A stretch of 49,726 nucleotides of DNA from Burkholderia sp. LMG 13014 (GTDB lineage Bacteria; Pseudomonadota; Gammaproteobacteria; Burkholderiales; Burkholderiaceae), in contig NZ_CAJNKE010000009.1 of assembly GCF_905232215.1 (NCBI RefSeq), forward strand, positions 1-49,726, read 5' to 3'. The position numbers were made by a program, and so were the translations under genes. The notes under the pieces are model-generated. The model was given only the letters and a program-made list of their open reading frames with translations, searched no databases and was not told the DNA's origin. This document shows, in pieces, positions 1-8,215 of the stretch. The number at the start of each line of letters is the position of its first letter. Position 1 is the stretch's first letter.

Positions 1-513
1 CGCCGCCGCGAGCTTCCCGCACGCGGCCTTCAGCTGGTCGACGTCGGTGGGCACCGTCGCGATGCCCGCACGCTTGAACAGGTCGAGGTTCGCGAACAGG
101 CCGATGCCGACCAGCTCCATCGGCAGCATGTAGGTCTTCCCGCCGATCTGCGTGTGGTTACGCACGCCGCGCCAGATCGTCGGCACCCACTTCTCGCCGC
201 TCAGGTCCAGCAGCTGATGCGCACCCTGCCACTGCCGCATCAGCTCGCGATCGACCATCAGCACGTCGGGCCCGTTGCCGCCCTGCAGCCGCGACGACAC
301 GACCGTCGTCGTGTCGTTGCGCGACATGTATTCGAACTTGACCTTGATGTCGGGGTTTTCCTTCTCGAACTTTGCGATCAGCGCCGCCATGTTGGCGGGC
401 TCGGCACCGCCGCCCTTCCAGCCCGTCACGTCGAGCGTGACCGGCGCGGCGCACACCTGCGCCGCCAGCACTGAAAGGACTGCGAAAGTTGCCGCCCGAA
501 GTCTGTTGAACAT
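1..513 (-). CDS. ABC transporter sugar-binding protein, partial (C-terminus outside window)
   Basis: The frame is open from an ATG at 513 to base 1, so the first 171 residues are visible and the C-terminal part lies beyond the left edge. Residues 1-23 form a Sec signal peptide ending in a CAA-type site. The mature protein reads like family 1 extracellular solute-binding proteins: ALIAKFEKENPDIKVKFEY, then LQGGNGPDVLMVDRELMRQW, and GKTYMLPMELVGIGLFANLD. These proteins capture sugars or glycerol-type solutes in the periplasm for an ABC permease; family members are about 400-430 aa. GGAGACA stands 5 bases before the start. A perfect GGGAAAGC/GCTTTCCC palindrome 130 bp upstream suggests LacI-family control. 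The permease genes would lie to the left. The substrate cannot be named. Confidence 0.85.
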   Translation of the reverse strand, partial: MFNRLRAATFAVLSVLAAQVCAAPVTLDVTGWKGGGAEPANMAALIAKFEKENPDIKVKFEYMSRNDTTTVVSSRLQGGNGPDVLMVDRELMRQWQGAHQLLDLSGEKWVPTIWRGVRNHTQIGGKTYMLPMELVGIGLFANLDLFKRAGIATVPTDVDQLKAACGKLAAA

Positions 514-644
514 CTGCTGTCTCCATGTTTGTTGTTGAATCGTGGGCACGGCCAGTGGCGTGCGGCGATCAGGGCATGCGGCACGCGATGCGGCCGCGAT
601 CCGTCGCACAGGAATCCCGCGTTTCCCCGTCGTCCGATTCATTT

Positions 645-660
645 GGGAAAGCGCTTTCCC
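645..660. promoter_or_regulatory. LacI/GalR-type operator palindrome
   Basis: GGGAAAGCGCTTTCCC is a perfect 16-bp palindrome with a central CG-containing core, the usual form of LacI/GalR-family operators. It sits 132 bp upstream of the solute-binding protein gene and 204 bp upstream of the hydratase gene. The rest of the 350-bp gap (514-863) shows no gene. The sugar transporter is the likelier target, by inference. Confidence 0.55.
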
Positions 661-863
661 TATTGTGTCGCACAACCTGCCCGGCTTGCAAGCGCCGGGG
701 CGAACCGATCGTCTAGGGGATATCCCGGGGGCCTGTCGCGGCAGTTCCGAGCCGCCCATGCGCAACCGGATCAAGCGGTCATCGTGCCGAAGGCGCTATC
801 ATCGGATGTGCGACTTTCGTCCGGCCCTTATTTGCCGGCCCACTTTCAACTCGCTCAACCGAC

Positions 864-1625
864 ATGACAACGACTACCGAACGCGTGGACGGCGCCGCCC
901 AGCATCTCGTCGCCGCCCGCCATGCCGGCTCGCCCGGCCCGCTGCTGCCCGATGCGCTGCGTCCCGAGAACGTCGAGACCGCGCTCGCGATCCAGCAGCG
1001 CGTGGCCGACCTGCTCGGCGAACCCGTCGGCGGCTGGAAATGCGCGCTGCCGCCGCCCGACCGCGTAATCCTCGCGCCGATCTTCGCGTCGACGATCCGC
1101 GAGGCCGATGCGCCCTACCGCGTGGTCGGCGGGCCGATCGTGCGGATCGAACCGGAAATCGCGTTCGTGCTCGATCGCGACCTGCCAGCACGCGAACAGC
1201 CGTATGACGAACAGGACGTGCGCGACGCGATCCGCGAAGTGCGCATCGTGCTCGAAGTGCTCGGCTGCCGCTACGCGGAGCCCGCGCGTGCGTCGAAGTT
1301 CGAACTACTGGCCGACGGGCAATTCAACCAGGGGCTGTGCGTCGGTCCGGTCGTGCCCGACGGGCTGAACGTGCCGCTCGAGACGCTGGCGCTGTCGTTC
1401 GAAGGCGCGCTGAACCGCGCGATCGACGGCCGTCATCCGGACGGCGATCCGCTGAAGCCGCTGGCGTGGCTCGTCAATTTCCTCGCCTCGCGCGGCGACG
1501 CCGTGCGCGCCGGGCAGATCGTGACGACCGGTTCGTACGCGGGCGCGATCGACGTGCCGCTCGGCGATGCGCTGACGGTGCGCTTCGGCGAACTCGGCAG
1601 CCTGTCGGTGACGTTGACGGCGTGA
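864..1625 (+). CDS. 2-keto-4-pentenoate hydratase / fumarylacetoacetate hydrolase family protein
   Basis: 253 aa, the normal length for the MhpD/HpcG-type hydratases of the FAH superfamily. These add water to 2-hydroxy-dienoates in meta-cleavage pathways, or act as decarboxylases, using a divalent metal. Visible hallmarks are the E-x-E pair in VRIEPEIAFVLDRDL (about residues 93-107), followed by IVLEVLGCRY, which should carry the third acidic metal ligand, and the C-terminal VTTGSYAGAIDV segment typical of the fold. The start ATG at 864 has only a weak ribosome site. No meta-cleavage dioxygenase or aldolase is nearby, so the substrate is unknown. It is convergent with the EamA gene, with a hairpin between them. 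Confidence 0.8.
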   Translation: MTTTTERVDGAAQHLVAARHAGSPGPLLPDALRPENVETALAIQQRVADLLGEPVGGWKCALPPPDRVILAPIFASTIREADAPYRVVGGPIVRIEPEIAFVLDRDLPAREQPYDEQDVRDAIREVRIVLEVLGCRYAEPARASKFELLADGQFNQGLCVGPVVPDGLNVPLETLALSFEGALNRAIDGRHPDGDPLKPLAWLVNFLASRGDAVRAGQIVTTGSYAGAIDVPLGDALTVRFGELGSLSVTLTA

Positions 1626-1679
1626 TGCACGCGGCACGCGGGCACGGTTGACCGGGCCGGCCGCTAGCCCCAGCGCGAT

Positions 1680-1700
1680 GGCCGCGATCCATGCGCGGCC
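1680..1700. terminator. Hairpin between convergent genes
   Basis: GGCCGCG and CGCGGCC pair across a 7-base loop in the gap between the hydratase stop and the EamA stop. There is no clear T-tract, so it is only a candidate bidirectional terminator. Confidence 0.35.
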
Positions 1701-1716
1701 TGCTTCGTGGCCGGTA

Positions 1717-2634
1717 TCAGGAACGTGGCTGCCCGCGCTGGCGTGACGGCAGCGTCATGGCGGCCACGCCCGCGACGACGCATCCGAGCCCCAGCCACGC
1801 CGATGGCGACAACGACTCCCCAAGCAGCGCCATGCTGATGCCGACGCCGATCGGCACGCGCAGATAGGCCTGCGCCGTCGTGCCGACCGACCCGAGCGTC
1901 TGGACGAGCCGGAAGTAGATGACGAACGCGAGTGCGGTCGAGAAGACCGCGAGCGCTGCCAGCGCGATCAGCGATGGCACCGACGGATGAAGCGTCCACG
2001 GGCGATCGACGACGATGCTGGCCGGTACCAGCACGGCCGCCCCGACGATGAGCGAGCCGGCAGCCGGCGCCGCGGGCGACAGTCCGCTGAAGCCCCGCCC
2101 GTAGATCGCGGCGCCCGCGTAGCAGACGGTCGCCGCGACGATCGCCAGTTGCGGCACGAGTTGCCGCCCGAGTCCGTCGAATGCGCTGACGCCGACCACC
2201 AGCGAGATGCCGATGAGCCCCGCGACGACACCGAACAGCTTCCGCGGCGTCAGCGGTTCATGGCGCGTGATCAGCCAGGTGCCGACGAACGCGAGCACGG
2301 GCGATGCGGAATTGAGGATCGTCGCGAGCCCCGCTTCGACTGAACGTTCGGCCCATGCGATCAGCGTGAACGGCACGACGCTGTTCAGCAGCGCCTGCAC
2401 GAAGAAGCGCCGCCAGACCGCGGGATCGCGCGGCATCGGAATGCGCCGGATGCGCGTCCACAGCAGCAGCACCGAGCCTGCGATCACGGTCCGCGCGGCG
2501 ATCAGCGTCAGCGGCGGAATCGTCTCGACGCCGATCCGGATGAACGTGTAGGACGCGCCCCACAACGTCGAGAGCGTGACGAGCAGGAGCAGATCCGCGA
2601 CGGCGGGCGGGTGGCGGGGCATGGCTGGCTGCAT
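1717..2634 (-). CDS. EamA/DMT-family transporter
   Basis: About 305 aa from the ATG at 2634. It shows the two-repeat, ten-helix pattern of drug/metabolite transporters (EamA domains at roughly residues 10-145 and 160-295). Repeat signatures include LWGASYTFIRIG near the N-terminus, AERSVEAGLATILNSASPVL at the end of repeat 1 and VGTTAQAYLRVPIGVGISM in repeat 2. Family members export amino acids or metabolites, or act as permeases of unknown substrate. A longer in-frame start exists at 2724, but that extension is Arg/Pro-rich and does not look like part of the fold; neither start has a convincing Shine-Dalgarno site. It stands alone between convergent and tandem neighbours. Confidence 0.85.
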   Translation of the reverse strand: MQPAMPRHPPAVADLLLLVTLSTLWGASYTFIRIGVETIPPLTLIAARTVIAGSVLLLWTRIRRIPMPRDPAVWRRFFVQALLNSVVPFTLIAWAERSVEAGLATILNSASPVLAFVGTWLITRHEPLTPRKLFGVVAGLIGISLVVGVSAFDGLGRQLVPQLAIVAATVCYAGAAIYGRGFSGLSPAAPAAGSLIVGAAVLVPASIVVDRPWTLHPSVPSLIALAALAVFSTALAFVIYFRLVQTLGSVGTTAQAYLRVPIGVGISMALLGESLSPSAWLGLGCVVAGVAAMTLPSRQRGQPRS

Positions 2635-2808
2635 GTCGGGGTGTTCGCGTTCGCGGTCCGTGACGGGTCGGGATCGACTCGTCGGGCGCGGATCGCGTGA
2701 GCGAATGATGCGATTGGCCGACACGCAAACGCTTCAGTGTGATGCGAAATATGGATGGCGCCCGACCAGCCTACGCCAACGACACTACCCCACACCCCGC
2801 ATCCAGCA

Positions 2809-4083
2809 TCAACGCGCCGCCATCGCCTCCGTGACCGCAAGAAACCGCTCGATCTCTTCACCCGTCTGGCAGTGAAGCGGCGACACGCGCACCGCGCCGT
2901 CGAGATTGAACGATTTCAGCATCCGCCCTGAATACAGGCTCGACGCGACCCGCTCGTAGACAATCACGCCGCGCCGCTCGTACTCGCGTACCGCCTGCGT
3001 CGCGTCGAGATTCTCGAACCCGATGCCGACGATCAAATCGCGAGTCTCGAACGCGTCGTGGTCCCAGAACACGCGAACCCCTTCCATCGCCCTGAGCCCC
3101 CGCCGGCCGCCGTGACCATCGAGCAGCGCCGCCAGCAATGCCCGTTCGTGCAGTTCGATCCGGTGCATGCCTTCGGCGAACAGCGTGCGCCGATCATCCG
3201 AGTCGCTGAAGTACGCGCCGATCCACGTGACGTAATCGACAATCGCCGTGACGACCGCGAATTGCGCGGGCGCCGGGCTGCCGAGTTCCCACACGCCCGA
3301 CGCTTTCGCCGCGAGCCGGTGATGCGGCAGCGACGCCGCGCGCGGCGACAGCCACGAGATCCCGGAGCCGCGGCAGCCGAAGAACTTGTAAGGGGCGAAA
3401 TTGATGCCGTCGAGCGGCGTTTTCTGCAGGTCGATCACGCCGTGCGGCGCATGCTGGACGGCATCGACGACGATGAACAGATCCGGCTTCTTCTCGCGTG
3501 CCCGTGCAACGATCGCTTCGATATCGAGTTTCGCACCGGAAATGTTCGACGCAGCCATCACGCTGAGCAGCGCCGTATCCGCGTCGACGAGCGACACGAT
3601 CGCGTCGACGTCCACGCCGCCGGTTCGCGGATTGCTCGGCGCGATGCGCAACGTCTTGCCGGTGCGTTCCGCGTAGTACGTCATCGCGTCATGGGACGAC
3701 GGATGCTCGAGCACGGTCGTGACCGCGTTCGTGCCCGGCACGTTCTCCATGATCGCCCGCACCATGTCGAAGATCGCGCCGGATGCCGTCAGCGATGCGT
3801 AGATCGAGCCGCCCTGCGCGTTGAAGATCGTACGAACGTCGTCCTCGCCGCGCGCCTGGATCGCCTGCAGGTCGAGCGCGCGTTCGTGAATGCGCTCCGG
3901 GCAGTCGGGCAGCGCATCGACACGCGCATACGCATCGAGTGCCGCCTTCAGCCGGAACGACCCGCCGGCATTGTCGAAAAACAGGCGTTCACGCCCGTCG
4001 ATGTCACGGTCGAGGTGATGAAAGCGCGACCGGATTTCGCGCATCAGCGCGTCGGGAAAAAAGGCTCCACGGATACTGCTCAT
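2809..4083 (-). CDS. Aminotransferase class V (PLP-dependent, cysteine desulfurase-like fold)
   Basis: 424 aa. The ATG at 4083 is chosen because CAGGAG lies about 8 bases upstream; the open frame runs further but without homologous sequence. Fold-type I class V features are visible: the N-terminal FFDNAGGS loop, SHDAMTYYAERTGK, VMAASNISG, the Asp-bearing LFIVVDAVQHAPHG, and FAPYKFFGCRGSGISWLS holding the lysine expected to bind PLP. These enzymes act as transaminases, desulfurases or lyases on small amino acids. The gene is 55 bp downstream of nothing but follows the dicarboxylate/amino-acid symporter on the other side, forming one likely unit with it (symporter at 4139-5464 reads toward this gene). 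The LysR gene at 5669 diverges from the symporter. I infer use of an imported acidic amino acid; the substrate is not readable. Confidence 0.8.
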   Translation of the reverse strand: MSSIRGAFFPDALMREIRSRFHHLDRDIDGRERLFFDNAGGSFRLKAALDAYARVDALPDCPERIHERALDLQAIQARGEDDVRTIFNAQGGSIYASLTASGAIFDMVRAIMENVPGTNAVTTVLEHPSSHDAMTYYAERTGKTLRIAPSNPRTGGVDVDAIVSLVDADTALLSVMAASNISGAKLDIEAIVARAREKKPDLFIVVDAVQHAPHGVIDLQKTPLDGINFAPYKFFGCRGSGISWLSPRAASLPHHRLAAKASGVWELGSPAPAQFAVVTAIVDYVTWIGAYFSDSDDRRTLFAEGMHRIELHERALLAALLDGHGGRRGLRAMEGVRVFWDHDAFETRDLIVGIGFENLDATQAVREYERRGVIVYERVASSLYSGRMLKSFNLDGAVRVSPLHCQTGEEIERFLAVTEAMAAR

Positions 4084-4138
4084 CTGCGATGCTCCTGTTT
4101 GGTTCTTGAAGTTGTCGGTCGGTGTCGTGCAGCCAGGG

Positions 4139-5464
4139 TCACGCGTCGAGCGACGCGAGATACGCGCGGCCCTTTTCCGCGTCGTACCGGCCTTCCCACT
4201 TCGCGATGACGAGCGGCGCAAGCGCATTGCCGATCACGTTCAGCGCGGTACGCCCCATGTCCATCACGCGGTCGACCCCGGCGATGAAGGCCAGCCCCTC
4301 GAGCGGCAGCCCCGCGCTCGCCAGCGTGGCGAGCAGGATCACGAACATGAAACCCGGTACGCCTGCCGCGCCTTTCGACGTGACGACCATCGTCAGCGTC
4401 AGCACGACCTGCTCCTGCCAGCCCAGATGCACGCCGTACAGCTGCGCGACGAACAGCGTGCCGATCCCGAGATAGATCGACGCACCGTCGAGATTGAACG
4501 TGTAACCCGTCGGCACCACGAACGTCGTGATGCTCTTCGGCACACCGTAGTCCTCCATCTTCTTCATCAGCTGCGGCAGCACGGTCGCCGAGCTGCAGGT
4601 CGAGAACGCGATGATCAGCTCGTCCTTGATCACGCGCAGCAGCGTGAAGATCCGGAACCCGCACATCCGCGCGACGGCGCCGAGCACGCCGAGCGCGAAC
4701 AGCAGGATCGCGAGGTAGGTCACGGCGACCAGCTTCAGCAGCGGCAACAGCGAACCGAAGCCGAAGCTCGCGACCGTCACCGCGATCAATGCACACACCC
4801 CGATCGGCGCGTAGTGCATGACCATGTTCGTGACCTTGAACATCGCATCGGCAATCCCCTTCAGCGTCGCGAGGACCGGCGCCCGGTATTCGTCCGGCAC
4901 CGATTGCAGCCCGAGCCCGAACAGCAGCGAAAAGAAGATCACCGGCAGCAGGTCGCCCTTCGCCATCGACGCGACGATGTTGTCGGGAATCACGCCGAGC
5001 ACGAGCGCCATCAGCCCGTGATGGGCCTGCGCCTGCTGCGCCGCCTGCTGGTAGTGCGACAGGTCCGCATGCCCGAGCTGCGACAGGTCGGTGCCGACAC
5101 CGGGCTGCAGCACGTTGCCGATCACGAGACCGAGCACGATCGCGACGGTCGTCACTGCCTCGAAGTAGAGCAGCGTCTTCAAGCCGATACGGCCGAGCGA
5201 CTTGCCGTCGCCGACGCCCGCGATGCCGATCACCATGCTCGTGAACACGATCGGCACGACGATCATCCGGATCAGCTTGATGAAGATGTCGCCGGCCGGC
5301 TGCAGGAACCCGGACACCGCCGCGTCGCGCAGCTGCGGGAAGCGGTTCAGTACGAGTCCGGCCGCGATGCCCGCGACGAGGCCGATGACGATCTGCCACG
5401 CCAGCCCGACGCGCGGCTTGCGCGCGGCGGGCTCGGCAGGCGGGTGTTCAATGACGGTATCCAT
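4139..5464 (-). CDS. Dicarboxylate / glutamate-aspartate:cation symporter (DAACS family)
   Basis: 441 aa. The ATG at 5464 has GGAGA six bases upstream. It belongs to the DctA/GltP family of trimeric inner-membrane carriers. Family marks in order: LIRMIVVPIVFTSMVIGIAG in the N-terminal helices, the serine-rich hairpin read here as AFSTCSSATVLPQLMKKMED (a Cys replaces one usual Ser), PTGYTFNLDGASIYLGIGT in TM7, and VTSKGAAGVPGFMF in hairpin 2. An inserted Gln/Ala/His-rich loop (HYQQAAQQAQAHHG, about residue 140) is a little unusual. The aminotransferase gene follows 55 bp downstream on the same strand, so the pair probably imports and transaminates a C4-dicarboxylic or acidic amino acid substrate under control of the divergent LysR protein. 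Confidence 0.9.
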   Translation of the reverse strand: MDTVIEHPPAEPAARKPRVGLAWQIVIGLVAGIAAGLVLNRFPQLRDAAVSGFLQPAGDIFIKLIRMIVVPIVFTSMVIGIAGVGDGKSLGRIGLKTLLYFEAVTTVAIVLGLVIGNVLQPGVGTDLSQLGHADLSHYQQAAQQAQAHHGLMALVLGVIPDNIVASMAKGDLLPVIFFSLLFGLGLQSVPDEYRAPVLATLKGIADAMFKVTNMVMHYAPIGVCALIAVTVASFGFGSLLPLLKLVAVTYLAILLFALGVLGAVARMCGFRIFTLLRVIKDELIIAFSTCSSATVLPQLMKKMEDYGVPKSITTFVVPTGYTFNLDGASIYLGIGTLFVAQLYGVHLGWQEQVVLTLTMVVTSKGAAGVPGFMFVILLATLASAGLPLEGLAFIAGVDRVMDMGRTALNVIGNALAPLVIAKWEGRYDAEKGRAYLASLDA

Positions 5465-5601
5465 GTCTGTCTCCATAACCGGGGGCCATGCGATTGATCG
5501 TGGCGCACCGTGCGGCGCGCATGCCGGCCGCGGGATTTCCGGCCGGTTCGGGCCGCGCAGGACACGCCGGGCGACACGACATCGACACCTTAAGCAGCCT
5601 A

Positions 5602-5650
5602 AATAAGCGAAAAAAGCGATTTTTTTATATGTCAAACTATCGCTTTTATT
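5602..5650. promoter_or_regulatory. AT-rich divergent promoter with inverted repeats (LysR target candidate)
   Basis: The gap between the symporter and the LysR gene contains a markedly A+T-rich block. AAAAGCGAT (5612-5620) and ATCGCTTTT (5639-5647) are exact inverted repeats 18 bases apart, and a further AAGCGA lies at 5605-5610. Spacing and position suit a LysR-type regulator that binds its own promoter and the divergent target. Confidence 0.5.
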
Positions 5651-5668
5651 CATGAATTGGCGGACGCG

Positions 5669-6607
5669 ATGCTGACCTTCAAGCAGATGGAGGCGTTGTA
5701 CTGGATCGTGCAGCTCGGCTCGTTCGAAGCAGCGGCGAACCGGCTGAATACGACGCAGTCGGCGGTATCGAAGCGCATCCAGGAACTCGAGCGCGCGTTC
5801 GACCTGACCGTGTTCGACCGCGCGCATCGCAGCGCGAGGCTCACCGACAAGGGAGCCGAGCTCTTCGACCATGCGAAGGAATTGCTCGAACGCCGCGACC
5901 AGATCGTCGAGCGCATCAGTTCGAAGGAAGTGCTGGTGCGGCAGATCCGGATCGGCGTGACGGAGCTCACCGCGCTCACGTGGCTGCCGCGCCTGATCGC
6001 GGCCATTCAGGTCGCCTATCCGAAAGTGCACGTGGAAGCCGAAGTGGACCTGAACGCGACGCTGCGCGAGCGCCTGGCGGCCGATACGATCGACCTGATC
6101 GTCGTGCCGCAGATCCATGCCACCGAGCCGTTCGAGTCGACACCTGTCGGCGAGGTCGACAACGCGTGGATGTGCGCGGCCGGATTCGCACCGAAGCGGA
6201 AAACGGCCATCCCGCTTGCGGACATCGCGCAGTTCCCGCTGATCCTGCAAGGCGGCCTGTCGGGCACCGGCCATCTGTACACGCGCTTTCTCCAGGAGCA
6301 CGGGGTCGGCATGCAGCGCACGCTGGCCAGCAACAGCCTGATCGCGCAGATCGGGCTCGCGCTGTCGGGGCTGGGTGTCACCTACCTGCCGACGGCCTGC
6401 CTGTCGCGCATGATCGCGTGCGGCGCGCTCGACATCATGCAGACGCGCCCCGCGCTGCCCCCCGTTCGCTACGTCGCGTTACACCGCGCCAACCGGCCGC
6501 ATTCGCTCAATGCCGAGATCGCACGGCTCGCCGCGCAGTCGTGCAACTTCAACGCGAACCTGCTGGATCCCGGCGAGCATCCGGCGCCGGGCACACGCAA
6601 GTCGTAG
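5669..6607 (+). CDS. LysR-family transcriptional regulator
   Basis: 312 aa from ATG 5669 (MLTFKQMEALYW); an upstream TTG at 5657 in frame is possible but less typical. The N-terminal winged helix-turn-helix covers residues about 3-62 (FEAAANRLNTTQSAVSKRIQ), followed by a type-2 periplasmic-binding-like effector domain from about 90 to 295. It diverges from the symporter-aminotransferase unit, which is the classic arrangement for a LysR activator and its target. The effector is probably the imported substrate or its product (inference). Confidence 0.9.
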   Translation: MLTFKQMEALYWIVQLGSFEAAANRLNTTQSAVSKRIQELERAFDLTVFDRAHRSARLTDKGAELFDHAKELLERRDQIVERISSKEVLVRQIRIGVTELTALTWLPRLIAAIQVAYPKVHVEAEVDLNATLRERLAADTIDLIVVPQIHATEPFESTPVGEVDNAWMCAAGFAPKRKTAIPLADIAQFPLILQGGLSGTGHLYTRFLQEHGVGMQRTLASNSLIAQIGLALSGLGVTYLPTACLSRMIACGALDIMQTRPALPPVRYVALHRANRPHSLNAEIARLAAQSCNFNANLLDPGEHPAPGTRKS

Positions 6608-6757
6608 GCGACGATCGGCATCCGGATGTCCCGAACCCCGTGGCACCGTCAACCGCTCGCCCCATCCCGCAAGCCCCGGCGTGATAACGTTGCACATCAC
6701 CGCGCGCATCGGCCCGTTCCGTCGCGCACGCGCACCGCATTCACGCCGATACCGACC

Positions 6758-8170
6758 ATGTCGCTGACACCGCTTCCCGCCCTGCTCGACGAAACCCTGC
6801 GCACCGTCGCACGCCGCTACCGGCTGCCGCCGCTCGACAGCGCGCTGTCGCCGGCCGACGCCGCGAACCCGGCCGCCACGCTCGCGATCGCGATCGAGGA
6901 AGCGCGCCGGATGCGAAGCGACGGACGGACGCCCGACGCGGCACTGCGGCAGCGCTTCATCGACGCGCTCGCACAGATGATCCGCGATGCGATCGATACG
7001 CACTCCGGCGATCCCGCCTTCCAGGCCGCGGTGCTGCGGCACGACGCGCCGAGCGTGCGCGAATACGCGTCGTTGTCCGCGCACGCCGAGCAGGACCGTC
7101 GCGCGCTGCACTCGGCCGTCAATGCGATCGCGCACCCGGCCAAGCTCGAGCGCAGCGCCCGGCCGTGGCAACGCGACGGGCTCGCGCGGCTGCATGCGGC
7201 CGCCACCGCCACGTCGTGGGCCGACCTGCACGACACCTTGCGGCAACTGCTCGCGCTGCCCGACATGGCGACCGACACCGCATTCGAGCAGGACATCGTC
7301 AAGCTGAAAGACAGCCCCGCGCTCGAACGCATGCTGCGCGTCGACGCACTGGCATCGGACGAGCACGTCCGTCGCTACCGTGCGCTCTGGGTCCGCCAGG
7401 GTCCGCTCGAAGGCAGCACGGTCGCCGTCGCGCAGGGCGTCGCGTCGCAGCAGCGCGGCGCGGCCGTCGAAGCGCTGGCCGCGCAGGCGCTCGATGCACT
7501 GGCCCGCAGGCTCGACGCCGTCGACGCACGCCGCACGTACCGGGTGGTGACATCGATGCGCGTGCCGTCGTCGATACCGGGCCGGCACGATCGCGCGAAA
7601 ACCGAATGGGATGCGATCCTGCTCGAACGCACGCGCGGCGACGATCCGGCGCCCGTGTGGAACGTGCGCTTCCTCGTCGAAGCGAAAGCGTCCGCGGATG
7701 CCGCGACGACCGATCTGCCGCGGCTGCTGCGCGGCCTGAACCTGCTCGCGCAGGCCGATCCGGATTCGATCTATTCGTTCGAGACGCACCAGGGCACGGT
7801 GCGCGTGCACGGCGCGTCGCTGCGGGCGCTGACGATCGACGAAGCAGCGCTGCCACGGGAAGTGCTCTATTGCTGCGATGCGTCCGCCGATGCGACGCCG
7901 CGCCTGCTGGGCGCCGCAAGCCGGATGCAGTTGCTGTCGGCGCAGGCCAGCCTCGAATACGCGAGTGCGCTCGCGCAGCGGCCGGATACCGACCCGGGCG
8001 GCCTCGGCGTCGTCTGGCACGCGCTGCTGACGCTGCCGCAATGGCATGCCGTGCTGCACCAGTACCCGTCGTTGCGGCAGGTCCGCGAGCTGATGGTGGC
8101 GATCGACGACTTGCGGGCCGCGATCGACGATGTCGATGAAGACGGGGTAGCGAGCAGCGTATACGCGTGA
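6758..8170 (+). CDS. Uncharacterised protein with PD-(D/E)XK nuclease-like core
   Basis: 470 aa from the ATG at 6758. I do not recognise the family by name. The first 220 residues are helical and Ala/Arg-rich. Residues 230-360 show the order helix-strand-strand-strand-helix-strand: helix AAVEALAAQALDALARRL with Glu238, strand TYRVVTSMRV, strand KTEWDAILLE with Asp285, strand WNVRFLVEAKAS with Glu308-x-Lys310, then helix DLPRLLRGLNLLAQ and a final strand. Asp plus Glu-x-Lys in this order is the catalytic signature of PD-(D/E)XK phosphodiesterases. No signal peptide or membrane segment is seen, so it should be cytoplasmic. No restriction, toxin or repair partner is adjacent: upstream is a LysR gene on the same strand and downstream a convergent AraC gene. 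The nuclease call is inference from motif order only. Confidence 0.6.
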   Translation: MSLTPLPALLDETLRTVARRYRLPPLDSALSPADAANPAATLAIAIEEARRMRSDGRTPDAALRQRFIDALAQMIRDAIDTHSGDPAFQAAVLRHDAPSVREYASLSAHAEQDRRALHSAVNAIAHPAKLERSARPWQRDGLARLHAAATATSWADLHDTLRQLLALPDMATDTAFEQDIVKLKDSPALERMLRVDALASDEHVRRYRALWVRQGPLEGSTVAVAQGVASQQRGAAVEALAAQALDALARRLDAVDARRTYRVVTSMRVPSSIPGRHDRAKTEWDAILLERTRGDDPAPVWNVRFLVEAKASADAATTDLPRLLRGLNLLAQADPDSIYSFETHQGTVRVHGASLRALTIDEAALPREVLYCCDASADATPRLLGAASRMQLLSAQASLEYASALAQRPDTDPGGLGVVWHALLTLPQWHAVLHQYPSLRQVRELMVAIDDLRAAIDDVDEDGVASSVYA

Positions 8171-8190
8171 CGCTCGAAACGAGCCGCCGT

Positions 8191-8211
8191 GCGGTGGCCT
8201 GAAAGCACCGC
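8191..8211. terminator. Hairpin between convergent genes
   Basis: GCGGTG and CACCGC pair across a 9-base loop in the 45-bp gap between the PD-(D/E)XK-like gene and the AraC gene. It has no T-tract; candidate only. Confidence 0.3.
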
Positions 8212-8215
8212 CCGC

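Noticed and set aside
4106-5497. A 463-codon open frame on the plus strand
   Set aside because: It lies opposite the symporter gene and is rich in Arg/His/Gln/Asp, the usual antisense shadow in GC-rich DNA; the minus-strand protein has clear family motifs.
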